64,000 bases of DNA, from positions 532 through 64,531 of the forward strand of contig MNCI01002859.1 of the NCBI GenBank assembly GCA_015680685.1, given 5' to 3'. The position numbers and the translations under genes are program-made. Each line of letters starts with the position of its first letter. Within the stretch, counting starts at the first letter, position 1. Origin of the DNA: Gnetum montanum (taxonomy: Eukaryota; Streptophyta; Gnetopsida; Gnetales; Gnetaceae). Below are positions 36,216-48,724 of this stretch, one piece after another. Below the pieces are notes generated by a model. It was given only the letters and a program-made list of their open reading frames with translations, had not been told where the DNA came from and ran no database searches.

Positions 36216-37012
36216 CAAGTTCACATGCAGCACATCAATCTGCCGCCATGATCATCCATCAGCTTCACTGCATCGCTCGCCATCAATCGNACCATTCACT
36301 AGTACATCCCCATTCATCGACAAAATTCCCTATCCATTCGCTAACACACTTTATCTCCGCATCTCCTTGACATACCCGGTACATTTAAAACACTATACCA
36401 CTTTAAAGAAGCTGTAACATGCAGCACAACACCTGCACATGAATACAAAGGTAGAGCAAATTACTCCCCGGGCACTTCCCATATAAGCCCCAGGCGGGAA
36501 GGCAGTCGTCTCAAAACCAAGCACTCATGTCCAAAATGGTCAAGGAGCATCCTATTGCATGGCTTTGGCTCCCCGCCAACAGGTTCCCCTGAACACTAAA
36601 CATGGGCCCTGTTCTCCCAAAGAATGTAACACATCCTCCCGTGGATTTGGCCCCGTCAATAGGTTCTCTTGAAAACTAATCGAGGGTCCTCTTCTGCCAA
36701 AGGACGCACATTGCATGTCCGAACTATGAGTCTACTAAAACATTGGCTATTGGCAAGGATCAGCATGCCACATACCCAAGCATCCCCTGTCCACGACACA
36801 ATTCCTTAGGTAGTCACCAATCCCCATGATCTCTATCCTCCTACCAGCTACAAATGTCACTTTCCCGATCCCATGTACTACTGAACACGGTGCGATGATG
36901 TCTCGTCGAGTGGCAGTAGGCAACATCTTTATCAAGTTGCTTGTGGTGTTTTGCACTTCTTTGTCGACGCTTCTTAGGTCGATTCCTCTAAGAGTCAACA
37001 AAGAGGGACCAA
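36216..37012 (+). other. T2 3' untranslated region with polypurine tract
   Basis: No gene is seen. It is partly collinear with T1 8990-9462, both containing GGCCCTGTTCTCCCAAAGAATG-like strings. The purine-rich CAACAAAGAGGGACCAA at 36996-37012 directly precedes the 3' LTR. A single N at 36290 is an assembly ambiguity. Confidence 0.7.
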
Positions 37013-38175
37013 TGAAACACCACAAAATTCGGCGCTTAGTACTTGTCCGACACCAAAGAAGGACCCTGAGACCCACAGATGACCTCGACTACATGAGATG
37101 TCATACATAGCAATCTTGGGGCTTGAAATACTTGGTTTTCACTAGGTATGTTGCGCTAGCGTATATGCCCAACGTGTACGCCCAAGTTCACACCTACTGC
37201 ATATACGCCCAGCATATATGCCTAGCACTCTACGGCGTATACGCCCAGCACTCTAGCGTGTATGCCCAGGTATTGCTGATACATACGCTCAATGACAAGA
37301 TCTCCAAAGGCAGGATGAAGACAACACCAAAGAGTAAGGATTGAAGCAAGTGGGCATCCTTCGGCGTATACAACCAGCGTATACGCCCAACACAGCATCT
37401 CCACCCAAGTTCACAGGCCCACCTCATTCAGCGTATATGCCCAGCGTATACTCCTGCCTCACACGGCGTATACACCCAGTGTATACGCCCGACAGATGTA
37501 ATATATTGTATTTTTGTAAAGTGTGTGCACCCGGTCAACGCACCATGTGTCTCCTAACCCAAGTCTAGCGTAACAACCTGTATATAAACCTCGATCTCCC
37601 ACTTCACCCAGGTCGGTTGGCAAAATCCCAGAGCATACCAGAGAACATTTACGCTGCACACAAAAGCTGAAACCTTTTACGTTGGAGAGCCCTGTATGCC
37701 GTATACATAGTCTCTATGCTCCTCCTACCTTGCGAACCAGCCGAGTCATTCCTGCATACGCCGGGGCTTTTTGTTTGCGTTGTGTTCCCTCACGACTGCA
37801 TTAGACCAGTGCACTGTACTTTGACTCTGTAATACCATTGTTTACATTTGCTGCATAAGATTGTTTACAGTTTTATGTCAACTTGGCGCACGCATTCTGT
37901 TTACGCCCATTTACGCTCATGCTCTGTTCGCATCTGTTTTACGCCGTTTACGCCTTGTTTACGCTCGCTACATCATTTACACATAACCCAACATATAGCA
38001 CTTTGTGTACGCGCAGGGAAATCCTTGTCTGATCCGCGTGCGGACCACCATAGGTACTCTACCTTCGTGCATTCCAGCTCACCCTCAGGTGAAGGCAGGG
38101 TCTTCTGTTCTCGTCCTGCGATCCCATGGTCTCTGTTTTCCTTCCAGCCAGAGACCGACGATTTCAGGCGGAACA
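37013..38175 (+). repeat. T2 3' LTR
   Basis: Partner of 23090-24322, TGAAACACC to GGAACA. It keeps TATATAAA (37581-37588) and the R/U5 hairpin (38056-38066 with 38091-38101; one A-C mismatch). It has fewer palindrome units at 37150-37490 than the 5' copy, which accounts for most of the 70-bp shortfall. Confidence 0.92.
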
Positions 38176-38371
38176 ATGGTTTATTATCATCCCACTTTGG
38201 ACTAAACTATACATGATAAAGCTACCACTAGGTGAAGTTAGAAAATAGTGATATGTGATCAAAACTTAACAATCTAGATATGACACTAGTCCTATCCACA
38301 AAATTTAGCAAGACGATGTGTATATACTTGTGATTCATATAGTTGGATGTAGGAAACCCTCACCGCTTATC
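38176..38371 (+). repeat. Family-B LTR end fragment
   Basis: The reverse complement starts TGATAAGCGGTGAGG and later has TTATCATGTATAGTTTAGTCC. This follows the B2 LTR (TGATGAGTGGAGAGG and TTATCATGTATGGTTTAGTCC). The fragment therefore ends a family-B LTR in the orientation opposite to B1. It lies between T2 and the Copia RNase H. Confidence 0.5.
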
Positions 38372-39279
38372 ACACTAGTAGAAATTTAATCATGTCATCT
38401 ACCTTTTGAATTTTATTATTGATGTATTGCAATATTCTAAACTTATCATGCATCTATCTTAGAAAATTCATATCAACTTTAATACGTTTCATCTTCCTAT
38501 GGTAAATTGGGTATTGGATAATTTTAATTGCCATCATGTTATCATAATAGAGTGTGATTAGTTTTAGTATTTTGATCTAAATTTCTTCAAATAATTGATC
38601 AAACCATATCTAATCTTTTAATTTCATTTACATTATAGAATATTCTACATCTATTGATGAAATTGATACTCTTTTCTCCTTCATACTACCCTAATTCAAT
38701 GTTGATAAACCAAATTGTATATAAATCCAATTCATGATTTTCTTATTTTTGGGTCTCCTACCCAATCTACATTCAAATATGTTATCATTTATGAGTATTT
38801 ATCATCAATGTATTACAATGCAATGTTTATGATTCCTATTACATATTTCAAAATATTCTTTTCAACCTTCCTATGTACTTTCATGGAATGTCACTTCCAT
38901 ATGGTTAAAACATTCATTTCATATTGAATGTTTGGTTGGGGATTTGCTAAGTACATAAGTTATCCTATCAATTGTTGATATTGGGTTGGATTACGTCTAG
39001 TTCCTCTATGTAGATCTTGAATTTTGATAACATTGATATTACTACTGTAGTACAATCTTCCAACAGTTCCATTGCATATTTCTTTTGTATCATCAGTATC
39101 TTCCCTTTTTCTAGATCTTCATCCCTAGGTAATAATGTGTTAATTCTTTACCAAAGATTTCAAGGTCTTATCTTAATGGTTGAAGTTATCTAGTGTTTGT
39201 TGATCCCTTCTAGTAAGTAGAATATTATCAACATGAAATGTCGATACTATATGTAATATTTTATTGTTCTTCCAATAGA

Positions 39280-40002
39280 ATAGATTTTCATCTTAATTGA
39301 TTTATTAAACTTATGATCCTTTTTTTTGAGAGAATGTTCAGGAGTGTATTACTGAAAGAATGGTACACGGGTATACAAGTACAAGCGGGGGTGGCCCACC
39401 CTGAAGAGGGGGGGGGGGGGGGCTAGGGGTCGGTCGGTAGCTGGGGACAGGCACACCGAGGTAACTCCAGCTCAGGGAGCAGGTGCAAGGTGGCACGGTG
39501 ATCCTCGGTGTCCACGAAGTTAGCGGCCTGTTGAAACCCCTGCAGAAGAGCCTCGCACCTACGCCGGTCCCCCAAGGAATCCCCTGCATCCGGGTGGAAT
39601 CTAGCGGACGTGCGCCGGATGTGCCGTCTAAGCTCCTCCCAGGAGCTCTCATAGCTAATTCCAAGGATGCTATACGGGCAGCGCCCCCCCCTGAGCCACT
39701 GGCGGATGCTGTGTTGATGTGCCCGGTCGAGTTGCCGTTGTCGTTGCACCTCTTCCTCCTGCAGGCGTTCCTGCTCCTCCCGGGCCGCCGCCTCCTGGGC
39801 CTTCTAGTCCATCTCCTCCTGATGCAGCTCCTCCTTGATCTGGTCCCGGAGCTCATCCGTGAGCTGGGCTCGCAAGGTCTCCATTGCGAGTGTATGCAGC
39901 CTGTTCAGCTGTTATGCTTGTTCCTGAAGTTGGGCATTGTGGTCGGCACACCACTTATGATAGATTTTCATCTTAATTAATTTATTAAACATATGATCCT
40001 TT
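39280..40002. repeat. 42-base target duplication around the J-domain retrocopy
   Basis: The left copy (39281-39322, TAGATTTTCATCTTAATTGA and on to GATCCTTT) and the right copy (39961-40002) match at 40 of 42 positions. Only the inserted block separates them. The Copia RT sequence would be continuous with one copy removed. Confidence 0.85.
39323..39960 (-). pseudogene. Retroposed J-domain (DnaJ-like) gene copy
   Basis: A GC-rich block of about 640 bp stands out in AT-rich Copia sequence. On the minus strand it encodes a Glu/Gln-rich coiled coil (ETLRAQLTDELRDQIKEEL to REEQERLQEEE), then a J-like domain at about 39500-39690. That domain has CPYSILGISYESSWEELRRH, the FHPDAG tripeptide (HPD) and a final helix. 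The frame ends in TAG near 39423. A non-coding tail and a run of A (T on the plus strand, 39321-39328) follow. No intron is seen. The tail plus a 42-base flanking duplication indicate copying from an mRNA. The N-terminus is cut off, and two stops (TAA, TAG) lie in the coiled coil, each one base from CAA or CAG. HPD normally stimulates Hsp70 ATPase; this copy is very unlikely to be functional. Confidence 0.78.
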
Positions 40003-41718
40003 GAAAATGCTTCCATTTGTTGATATTATGTCCTTAAAACTTGTAGTAATTTTTATAAGGCTTTTTTAATTTTCACATTAATTTCTCACCTTGTATGAAC
40101 CCTTTTGATTGGTCCATATAAATTTCTTTCTCTAGTCCTCCATAGAAGAAAGCAAATTTTAGATTAATCTAGTATAACTTCTAGTAGTTTCTTATTGTTA
40201 TTGTAATCATTACTATGAAATTTTTCATTTTAACATTTAGTGCAAATGTCTGTTTGTAGTCAATTCCTACTTCTTAAAGGAATCCTTTTACAACAAGGCT
40301 AGCCTTATATTTATCCAGGCTTCCATCTTCTTTTAACTTTGTGGTACATATCCATTTATTTCTTACAATATTTTTATTTGTTGGTTTTGGCACCAATTCC
40401 CACACCTTTCCCTTAATCATCATGTCATATTAGGCATTCATGACATCCTTCTAATGTAATTTTGTTAGTGCCTCCCTCACATTCTTTGAAGCTTCCTTAT
40501 CTAGATTATTTATGCATAGATAAATTTCCTCTTCTTGTTTCCTCCACTAGTTTATTCTTAACTATTTGTAGTATTTATTCTACACTTTCAATGGTTTTAT
40601 GTCATTAATTTAACATTTTCTTCTAATCATCTTGGGTTTATTTTTTTTGATGACTTTATCAAATGCCTTCTTCCTTTTATACCTCTTCATGCTCTTTTCC
40701 TAATTTAGGAGTTCCTGTGTGATGGTATACTTTCATAAATTCTCCTCCTTGGTATACTTCTTCATCCAAATATTCTATTATTTCTATCCATAGAACATAT
40801 CTTTTATGATTCCAATAATCATATTGTTTTTTTGTTGTAAAATACATCTCTTAATATTACAAAATTTTGGTTTTGATCATCTTAAATCTTGTATTCTTTT
40901 ATATGTTTATGATAACTAATGAAGGTTTCTTCTCTTTCCTTTAGGTCACTCTTTCTTTAATTTTGTATGTGATAATACACTTTATATGCAAATACTCTTA
41001 GGTTCTCCACCTTTGGTTTCCTTCCACTTCATATCTCATTCATATGTTCAAAATGCAAGGGAATAGTTGGAATTTCAAAAAAAATTTATCCAAATTTTCT
41101 TGAACTAGCATAGATTTGATCATTTCAACTATGCTCATGTTTGTCCTTCTACTATTCCATGTTGCTAAGGTGAATATGACATTTCTAATTGATGAATAAT
41201 TCCTTTACTTTGAAGAAATGTCTTAAATTTTTATCATGTATATTCTATGTCATTGTCATATTGAAATTTCTTGATTTTATATCCAAATTGTTTCTCCACT
41301 AACTTTTTAAATCTCATAAAGATATCAAAGGATTCACTTTTTCTATTAGATGATACATGCATATCTTCCATGAGTGATCATCTAAGAATGTTATAAAGTA
41401 TCTATTTCCATCTTTAATCTTTACATCTCCATAACTCCTAGTATCTAAGTAAATTATGTTTAATATGGCCTTGGTGGTACTTTCTAATTTCTATGGGAAT
41501 GAAGTTCTAGCATGTTTTTTCAATGCACATGATCTATAGAATTGAATTTCTTTGAGATCAAGATTTAACAACCCTTCCACCATTTTCAGTACATTCTCCA
41601 TACATATTGGACTTACATGTTGAAACCTATCATGACTCAACTCATTTTACGATTGATTATATGTGACAAAGTACATATATTTTTTTAGTGGATTTAAGGT
41701 GAATACTCCATTATTTCC

Positions 41719-41803
41719 TCTTGTGTCTACAATCATCTTGTTTTTTCTTTGATCTACAANATCTTGTGTCTACAATCATCTTGTTTTTTCTTTGATCTAC
41801 AAT
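41719..41803. other. N-flanking direct duplication, probable assembly artefact
   Basis: About 41 bases (TCTTGTGTCTACAATCATC and on) occur immediately before and after a single N at 41760 with essentially identical sequence. A similar case lies at 44054-44108 around the N at 44081. Overlapping contig ends joined without merging would give this pattern. Confidence 0.75.
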
Positions 41804-42106
41804 CTTATAGTGGATTTAATTATCATTTTCTTCTCTAAATATTATGAATTTACCTAATCCCACCAATTTAGTAAAAGATAGTAAATTATGTCCTTTTACT
41901 TGTGGGGAAAAGTAAACATTTTTAATCTTTGTGCATATTTTTTTGATCTTTATATTAACCTCTCTAACTCCTTTATTGCTACACAAATTTTTTAGCATTG
42001 TCATGACTACTACAGTCACCAACATATTCATTTATTTAAACATTTTCTTATTTCCAGTAATATGTCTCATACACCCACAATTAATCATCCATTCTCTATG
42101 AGTCAT

Positions 42107-42916
42107 TGATGAGTCATTTGTATCAAGCTACATCAACTAGATCCTGTTGGTATAGGGTTTGCTACATTGACAAGTACTCTTCGACATGGCATCCTATCAT
42201 GACCTATAAATGTGCACCTACCCACCACATTTATGACATTCTTCTATTAGTTATAGCAAAGTTCTTGTATTTTTTTTCTCCAAATCTCAAATATTTTCTT
42301 AGTGTCCGTAGTAGGAGTCAAAGAAGTATACAAATCTTTATTTGAGCACTGATGTACCTTAGCACCTTAGTGTGAACAACAATAAAGATGAGCATTTCTG
42401 ATCAAACCTTCGAATACTTGGAATAGATTAATGTTTTCCTTATTTATTTATTATTCATTCACTTTACTTTAATGAATTTTAATTACGTAATTAATATTAA
42501 TTAAATAACAAACATAAGTGCAACCACTTCGAGCATACATAACACTTGATAACCCAGTGGTGTTTCAACATGTTCACGATGTGTATGGAAAGTAGAAATA
42601 GATGCTTATGTTAGGAATAGTTAAACATTAGTCAGTTATTAGATTAATTAGATTAATTAAATATTAAATTTACTTTATTTCTAGAACTTAGAAAAATTTA
42701 ATGAAAAAGATAAAATGATAAAAATCATATGCCTCATTTACACTTAATCATACACTTGCACTTCATAAGTGAAACTGAGAAGAAAATGATCATGTCTATT
42801 AGAGTCACTTCCTAGACCTAGTGTACTTGGAGAGCTAAAGTCTATTGAATTTGATTAGATTGCTTAGTGAATGCTAGTGAATATGGTTGAGCATAGGGTA
42901 TACTCGCTGCTCATCA
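42107..42916 (+). repeat. B3 5' LTR
   Basis: An 810-bp LTR, TGATGAGTCATTT to GCTGCTCATCA. It is related to the B1 LTR in reverse orientation, sharing a GTATGGTTAAGTGTAA-type block and the terminal repeats. Confidence 0.88.
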
Positions 42917-42959
42917 TTAATGTCATTGCCAAGAAATTTAGTTAGCTATGTGAGCTATC

Positions 42960-44215
42960 CAGGAGTTAGTGAAATTATTCAGAGATGTTGTAAAGAATCT
43001 AAAAGTTATAATTCTTAGAAATAATAATAGCAATTACATGGGATGCAGCTTTCCAATAGCTTCAAGCCAAACTCAAGGAGGTTGAGTATGCCAATTTGAC
43101 TAGTAATTAGCTAATGCCACAACATACAACATTCATAAGGACTTGATCCATACTCACCAAGAGAATGAAGCTCTGACTACTAAAAATCATTGCCTGCAAA
43201 ATGTTGATGCACAAAAATAACAAATGTTTGATATCATCCATCAAAAACTATAGAAACTTGCTAGGGTAAATACTAAGCTAAGAAGGTTGGCAATAAAAAA
43301 TAGAAATCTCTTGATGGAGAAGGTGCATGCCTTTTGCAAGAATTTTGCAATAAAGATCACCACCTAGAAGAAGAAGGCCCTCACATTTGAGAGGGTTAAG
43401 AACCATTACAGGGACCAGGTTGATTTGCAAAAAGAAATTAATGAAAAACACATTCAACTTATGAAGGAAAATGTTAATGAGATTCTCTAGCAGCTTCAAC
43501 AAGGATGTAACATATGGTAGCCTATCTTTGATGGGTTGAACGAGTACAACAAAGTAGAAATTCACATGAAGGAGATATAGATCAAGGAAATGATTGAATA
43601 CATGAAGCTCATCAACTTCTGATATGCAAACTTGGCAATGCTAACTATTGAAAGGCCACGGTCAGAGCTGGAGAAGCAAGTGGCCAGCTCGTACTTATTG
43701 TACGAGGTAGAGTTCAAACATCATAAAGAAACCAACCAAAAGCTTGAGGTTGAAAATGCTAAACTTGAAGTTCTCATGGAGAAATTCATAGATCAAACAT
43801 CAACAACAGAGAACTTGTTCAAAAGAATGAGTGACTACCAAGAGCTATAGAATGTTTTCAAGGCATTTGGATTGGAACAAAAGAAATTCATAGCCTAGTT
43901 CATCAGTGTGAAAGAGTTTTTCCTCATAATGACCTATCTATGGGATATTCCCATTTTGGTCCACATTGGTGAAGCAATGTGGATCATGAGTAATCCCCAG
44001 AGTAAGGAGGAGAAAATCAAGGCATTGTTGAATTCCTTCTATCTTCCACTAGCAGTTGCAACTGCAGTAGGACAGCCACANTAGTTGCAACTGTAGTAGG
44101 ATAGCCACGTGCATAGCCTCAATAACCACATGCATCAAAGGTAAGAGAAAGTCCTTCAGCACCTTAGGAGCCCCCACCATCTAGGACTATCTAATCTTCC
44201 TCTTCATCTTTAGCC
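42960..44215 (+). pseudogene. B3 coiled-coil part of the family-B extra ORF
   Basis: The open core at 43632-43850 encodes LEKQVASSYLLYEVEFKHH and ENAKLEVLMEKF, rich in Lys, Glu and Leu and probably coiled coil. After TAG stops at Gln positions the frame continues to LAVATAVGQP and a SAPxEPPPSRTI end that is also found in B1 and, more loosely, B2. An N at 44081 with a short duplication interrupts the 3' part. This is the only protein sequence in B3, and it is also the part kept in pol-less B2. Confidence 0.65.
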
Positions 44216-44448
44216 ATCAAAGGAGTTGTGTTGTCCATTTTTGTCATGGTGTTCAATTTTTTCATCTTGAACACTCAATTTTATAATGATTGTAAATTCG
44301 TACATTGTGGTACTTGGCATTAGATATTTGTTTGTTTATTTGTTTGTTAGTAGTTAGTCAATAACTCCATACCTTCCCAAAATTTTGTAAAGAACTTGTT
44401 CCTCCTTTTTTTCACTCAAGAACAAGTTTTCATTCACTCATGGAGGTA

Positions 44449-45246
44449 TGATGAGCCATGTTTGTCGAATTGCATCAATGGAATCCCATTAGTGTAGGGT
44501 TTTCTACATTGATGGGTACCCATCAATGTGGCACCCTATCATCACCTATAAATGTGCACCTATCCATCATATTTATGACATTCTTTCATTATTTGTAGCA
44601 AAGCTCTTGTAGTTTGTTTTCTCCAAACCTAGAATATTTTCTAAGTGCCTACAGTAGGATTCAAATAAGTGTACGGATCTTTATTTGAGCACTAATGTAC
44701 CTAAACACCTCAGTTTGAATGACAATAAAGATGGATTTTTCTATTCAAACCTTGTAGCACTTGAAATAGAGTAATGTTTCCCTCATGCATTTATTATTCA
44801 TGCACTTTACTTAGTAAATTTAAATTAATTAATTAATATTGATTAAATAACAAACATAAGTATAACCACTTCAAGCATACATAACACTTGGTAATCCAAT
44901 AGTGTTTCAATGTGTTTAGGATGTGTATGGAAAGCGGAAATGGATGCTTATGTTAAGAATAGTTAAACATTAATTATTTATTAAATTAATTAAATATTAA
45001 CTTTACTTTATTTCTAGCACTTAGGTGAATTTAGTGAAAAAGATAAAATGATAAAAATCATATGCCTTAGTTACACTTAACCATACACTTGTGCTTCACA
45101 ACTAAGAAGACAACAATCATGTCTATTAGATTCACTTCCTGGACCTAGTGTACTTGGAGAGCTAAAGTCTATGGAATTCGACCAAATATTTTAGTGAACG
45201 ATAGTGATTTGTATGGTTGGGCATTGGGTATACTCGCTACTCATTA
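44449..45246 (+). repeat. B3 3' LTR
   Basis: A 798-bp partner of the 5' copy. It shares CACCTATAAATGTGCACCTA and the GTGTATGGAAAG region, and ends TCATTA by one transition. GTCAT follows at once. Confidence 0.88.
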
Positions 45247-45251
45247 GTCAT

Positions 45252-45850
45252 CCTTTTATAAAATCATTGAAAGGTGAGAATACATCATCAACAATTGGGA
45301 TTTGATCAATGAATACTAGATTTATTTGGTCCAATCTTGAATCATTCTTTTGTGGTCTTCTTCCTCTATTTCTAGCTCTTCTTTGTATAACCTTTTGTTA
45401 AGCTTCCATGATCCTTGGATTTTTCAAGTTAAATCAACAATTCTTATATTTATATCCTCTATTTCCATAGATAAGATAAGTATAATCATTATTTTATTTT
45501 TTTCTCTTTTGAAAACTATATTTTTTATTTCAATCATGCTTAAAGTTTCTTTGCTTATCTTGTGTGCTTATAACCTTTTCAACTCATTTTTCATCCTATT
45601 TCAATTTATTCTCTTACAGTTGCAATTTGGTAATGAGCATTGCATAATCAAATATTAAATCTACAACCTCTAGAGCTTTCCTTACCATTTTGTATTCTTC
45701 AAGAATTCTAATAAGCTTTGTTTTATTTCTAACTCATCAAAATATATACCACTTATTGAGATCAACATTCCCATGCTTGGCATGAGGTCATAAGTTATAA
45801 TTTTGTCTTATTCATTAAGACCTAATCTTATATTTCATGGTCATAAACCA
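45252..45850 (-). pseudogene. Probable Copia gag remnant
   Basis: This continues the Copia sequence on the right side of B3: the strings flanking the GTCAT duplication rejoin in the protease. The minus-strand translation is Lys/Arg/Asn-rich with scattered Cys and dense stops. No clear CCHC knuckle is readable. Confidence 0.4.
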
Positions 45851-48724
45851 CAAGTTGGAGCTTCTAAGACCAGAGGTAGGTGATGAAACACTTAAGAACT
45901 ATGATATCATATGTGATATCCTAGCCTAGTATATGATGTCATAGATACAATGTAGTGATTCATGGTCATACCTATAGATACGAGTCCATCGTTGCATCAA
46001 AAATAACTTTTGGCTAACACTTAATAAGTTAATTTTCTTAATTCTATTTGTCTTTCACACAAATTCTACATGCTATTCCATTTAAAATGCACAAAATGCA
46101 TTTAAACCACTAAACTTATCTTGATTCTTATTAATTTTATTCAATACATGCCATGAAAATGAATTGGGATTCCACCAAGAAAAGATAAAAGAGTTGAAAA
46201 ATCTACATCAGATTTAAAAAACAAATAATAATAATAATGGCTGAATCAGAGATGCTTATCATATTTTTATGCATGACTGCTCCTATATGGAATAAAGTTT
46301 GAGCAGTCGAGATCAACATTCTATATTGTCAAAGCTATGCAAAAATGTGAAAAGGTCATTATTTCAATAAGTGAAAGCTAAATCCTAGAAGATTCAACAC
46401 CAGCTTCTCCGCCACACTTCTAAAATGGAGTGCATAGTGAGTACATATAAAGCTTTGGAATCTGGAAAGAAAGAAATTAGGAAACTTTTTAATGCCCTAA
46501 AAGTATACTCAATCGTGGTGGCTAGCTGAAAAGAAAATATGACTTTAGAATGGAATTCAGCTGCCTACATCTTTGAAACTAGCCAATTAACAATCTGTAA
46601 TAAATCATATTTAGAATGAGTTAAAACCGTTAAAGGGTGATAATTTTAATTTCGTAGTGCCACTTAACTGTGTTAGCAATTTTACAACAAATAAGAGAAC
46701 AATATGATAAAAAATAACAAAAGATTAAGCAATGCAAATAAGAATCACGAATTCCCTCATTTGCACTGAGGATGAAATGACCATGAACTCAATATGAAAG
46801 AAACAGCCAAACACAAACAGGGAGAATGTCGATGATAGTATATTTCAACCTCCCAGCAATACATTAATAGCTGGTAAAGGAACTCTGCGTAATCCAGCTC
46901 CTCGTTAAACTGCCACTTGTCACCAATTCCTTGCAAATTAGCTTAGTAGCTCAAACTAAGAACATAGATATAAAGTTACAAACTACTGGTCAAGACTACC
47001 AATGCCATTATGTGTAGCCTTAAAAACTGCACATCATTCAAGGGCCACTACCACAAGAAAAGCCTTTGTTGCACATTATGATACAAATGAAGAGAAAAAA
47101 CCTAAGGAAAAAAAAACACACACAAAAACCTGTTGAAACCCTACCAGACAACCATAGATGTAAATGAAAACAATTGCCCACGTAGCTGAAAAATTTGTGG
47201 ACAATTATCATTGAATTTTTATCCCATTGACTTGGGTAACTTGATAGTCTAGCCAGGTGATTTAACACCACCAACTTGTTATGCCCCTTGATGTACTTAA
47301 ACCCCAAAGTACATTTTACCATGTCCTTAAAGAACATGTTTGAACAAGAACCTCAAATTTATGAAAAATTAGTCAACTAGAATAACCTAGAACTCATTCT
47401 CATTTAGGCAAACATATTTTCTCATTTTGTTTAGTTTTTAAGAGAATTTAGATTTACTTTCCTCCTCTCATATAGAGAGAGTTTACAAAAATATTTCATT
47501 TGATTAAAAATATTGACACAAAAATTGAAACCAATTGAAGTATTATTAATTCTAAATAACAGGAATAATATAGTAATTGACCAGTAAAACCAATATGTTT
47601 GCTCAAACTTGTGCCAACTTCTGATAACAACATGAGATATGAGATAATCATTTTCTTGATATACTAAATGCAGAAACTTTGGCCAGAACACTAAACACCC
47701 ATGAAACATGATTTTACAAGTTATTGCCTGGGGCACCCTGCGTATGTCCACAGCTAGCATAGGAATAGTTTAAGTGGAAGAGTTAAATATCCATAAAGGA
47801 ACATACAAAGAAAAGAAACTTAAATTGAGAATCTTAAATTATTTGCTTTGGGTCTTAACGTTAAACAAAAAAAGAGAATAATTTAAATAGGTAACAGTAG
47901 AAAATAAAAAGATTACAACAAGAAAATAAAAAACTTAGCATAGTCAGAAGCTGCAATAATGATGGCTTATAGGCTACAGCAACACCAATCAGCAACAAGT
48001 AGTCGATTGTAAAAAAGAAAAGGGGATATAGGATGTAAAGGAAAATGAGAAGGAACCATTGAATTAAAAGAAAGAGAGTGAGAAGGCTTTGTGCTAAATT
48101 TCCCTGCATTAATCATTATAATTTCCCTCCTTATACTATCTCAAGCTATAGTGATTATTACCTCTAATGATCTTAATGATGGCTAGCATCGACACAAGCA
48201 TCATTGTTCATTCTAAAAGATTGAAATCAAGGTTCGAAGTCTTAGTGATGTCACACTAACATTGACATCAAAGTTGTGTCTTCAGTAGTGTTGTTTTGGA
48301 AACTTTAAGTTAACTACACCTAAACTCTAAGTTATCATCTTCAAATTTCAAGATTTTTGGATAATCCTAGACTTATAAATACTAGGTTCATATATTCAAT
48401 TTAGGCTGAAATTTCAAGATTGAAAGTCATTTCTTGAATTTCTAAGAGAAGCAAAATATTAGTGTTACCATTGGTGTAATATTCTTAGTTATTAATGGCA
48501 TCACAATGCTCCATTAGGTCTTTCTTTGCATTTGTGCCAATCTCCATGAAGTCCTCTCGCTCCTTAAGTATAGTATTTGATGTTGACATTAGCATCAATG
48601 TCATTGACTTCTCATTTCTAAAAATAGCATCTTAGGCCTCCATCTCAGTATTTGGCTTCAATGGTAAGACAATCACTAGTTTCTATTGGAATATGGAGGG
48701 CGGCAAGTCACTCACTAGTTTCTA
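45851..48724. other. Unassigned AT-rich sequence
   Basis: No element boundary, RNA gene or supported reading frame was seen. Short translations near 47038-47760 and 47861-48109 lack any recognisable motif and look like chance frames. Confidence 0.5.

Larger units (their letters stand above)
23090..38175 (+). mobile_element. T2: large Tat-like Ty3/Gypsy LTR retrotransposon with an antisense gene
   Basis: About 15.1 kb between LTRs of 1233 and 1163 bp that start TGAAACACC and end ACA. The candidate target duplication is GTGGT (23085-23089) and ATGGT (38176-38180), four of five bases matching. Order: LTR, primer-binding site, iterated leader, gag-protease, repeats, antisense gene, repeats, RT, RNase H, second RNase H, integrase, repeats, polypurine tract, LTR. 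The second RNase H ahead of integrase is diagnostic of the Tat lineage, as in Ogre. A long non-coding segment between protease and RT also recalls Ogre, where it is spliced out. The coding frames carry stop codons but very few indels. Confidence 0.93.
38400..42101 (-). pseudogene. pol: Copia pol pseudogene
   Basis: Protease: MINCGCMRHITGN (about 42040-42090), equivalent to LDSGCSRHMTGN with the catalytic Asp changed to Asn. Pre-integrase zinc region: about 41480-41650, reading LSHDRFQHVSP and CALKKHARTSFP. RT: INLKFAFFYGGLEKEIYMDQSKGFI near 40060-40170, equivalent to the DVKxAFLxGxLEEEIYMxQPxGF signature. FHVDNILLTRR near 39190-39240 is the YVDD box with the second Asp lost. RNase H: YYDNMMAIKI and HRKMKRIKVDMNFLR near 38440-38600. 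The frame shifts repeatedly. B3 cut it inside the protease. Confidence 0.8.
42107..45246 (+). mobile_element. B3: small non-autonomous family-B element
   Basis: LTRs at 42107-42916 and 44449-45246 begin TGATGAG and end TCATCA or TCATTA. The flanks carry a perfect GTCAT duplication (42102-42106 and 45247-45251). The interior of about 1.5 kb contains only the C-terminal half of the family extra ORF. Gag and pol are absent. The site after the 5' LTR (TTAATGTCATTGCCAAGAA) differs from the B2 primer site only by transitions. The position before the 3' LTR reads CATGGAGGTA, an expected purine-rich end. Confidence 0.9.
38380..45850 (-). mobile_element. Decayed Ty1/Copia element, interrupted by two insertions
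   Basis: Minus-strand Copia protein segments run from RNase H (about 38400) to gag-like sequence (about 45800), in the Copia order with integrase before RT. The element is split by the J-domain retrocopy (39323-39960) and by B3 (42107-45246). Neither LTR was found; the left side meets a family-B LTR fragment. Dense stops and frameshifts suggest it is the oldest element in this part of the window. Confidence 0.75.

Noticed and set aside
47038-48109. Possible host exons on the minus strand
   Set aside because: There are no splice-consistent chain, motif or composition shift; AT-rich chance frames are the simpler reading.
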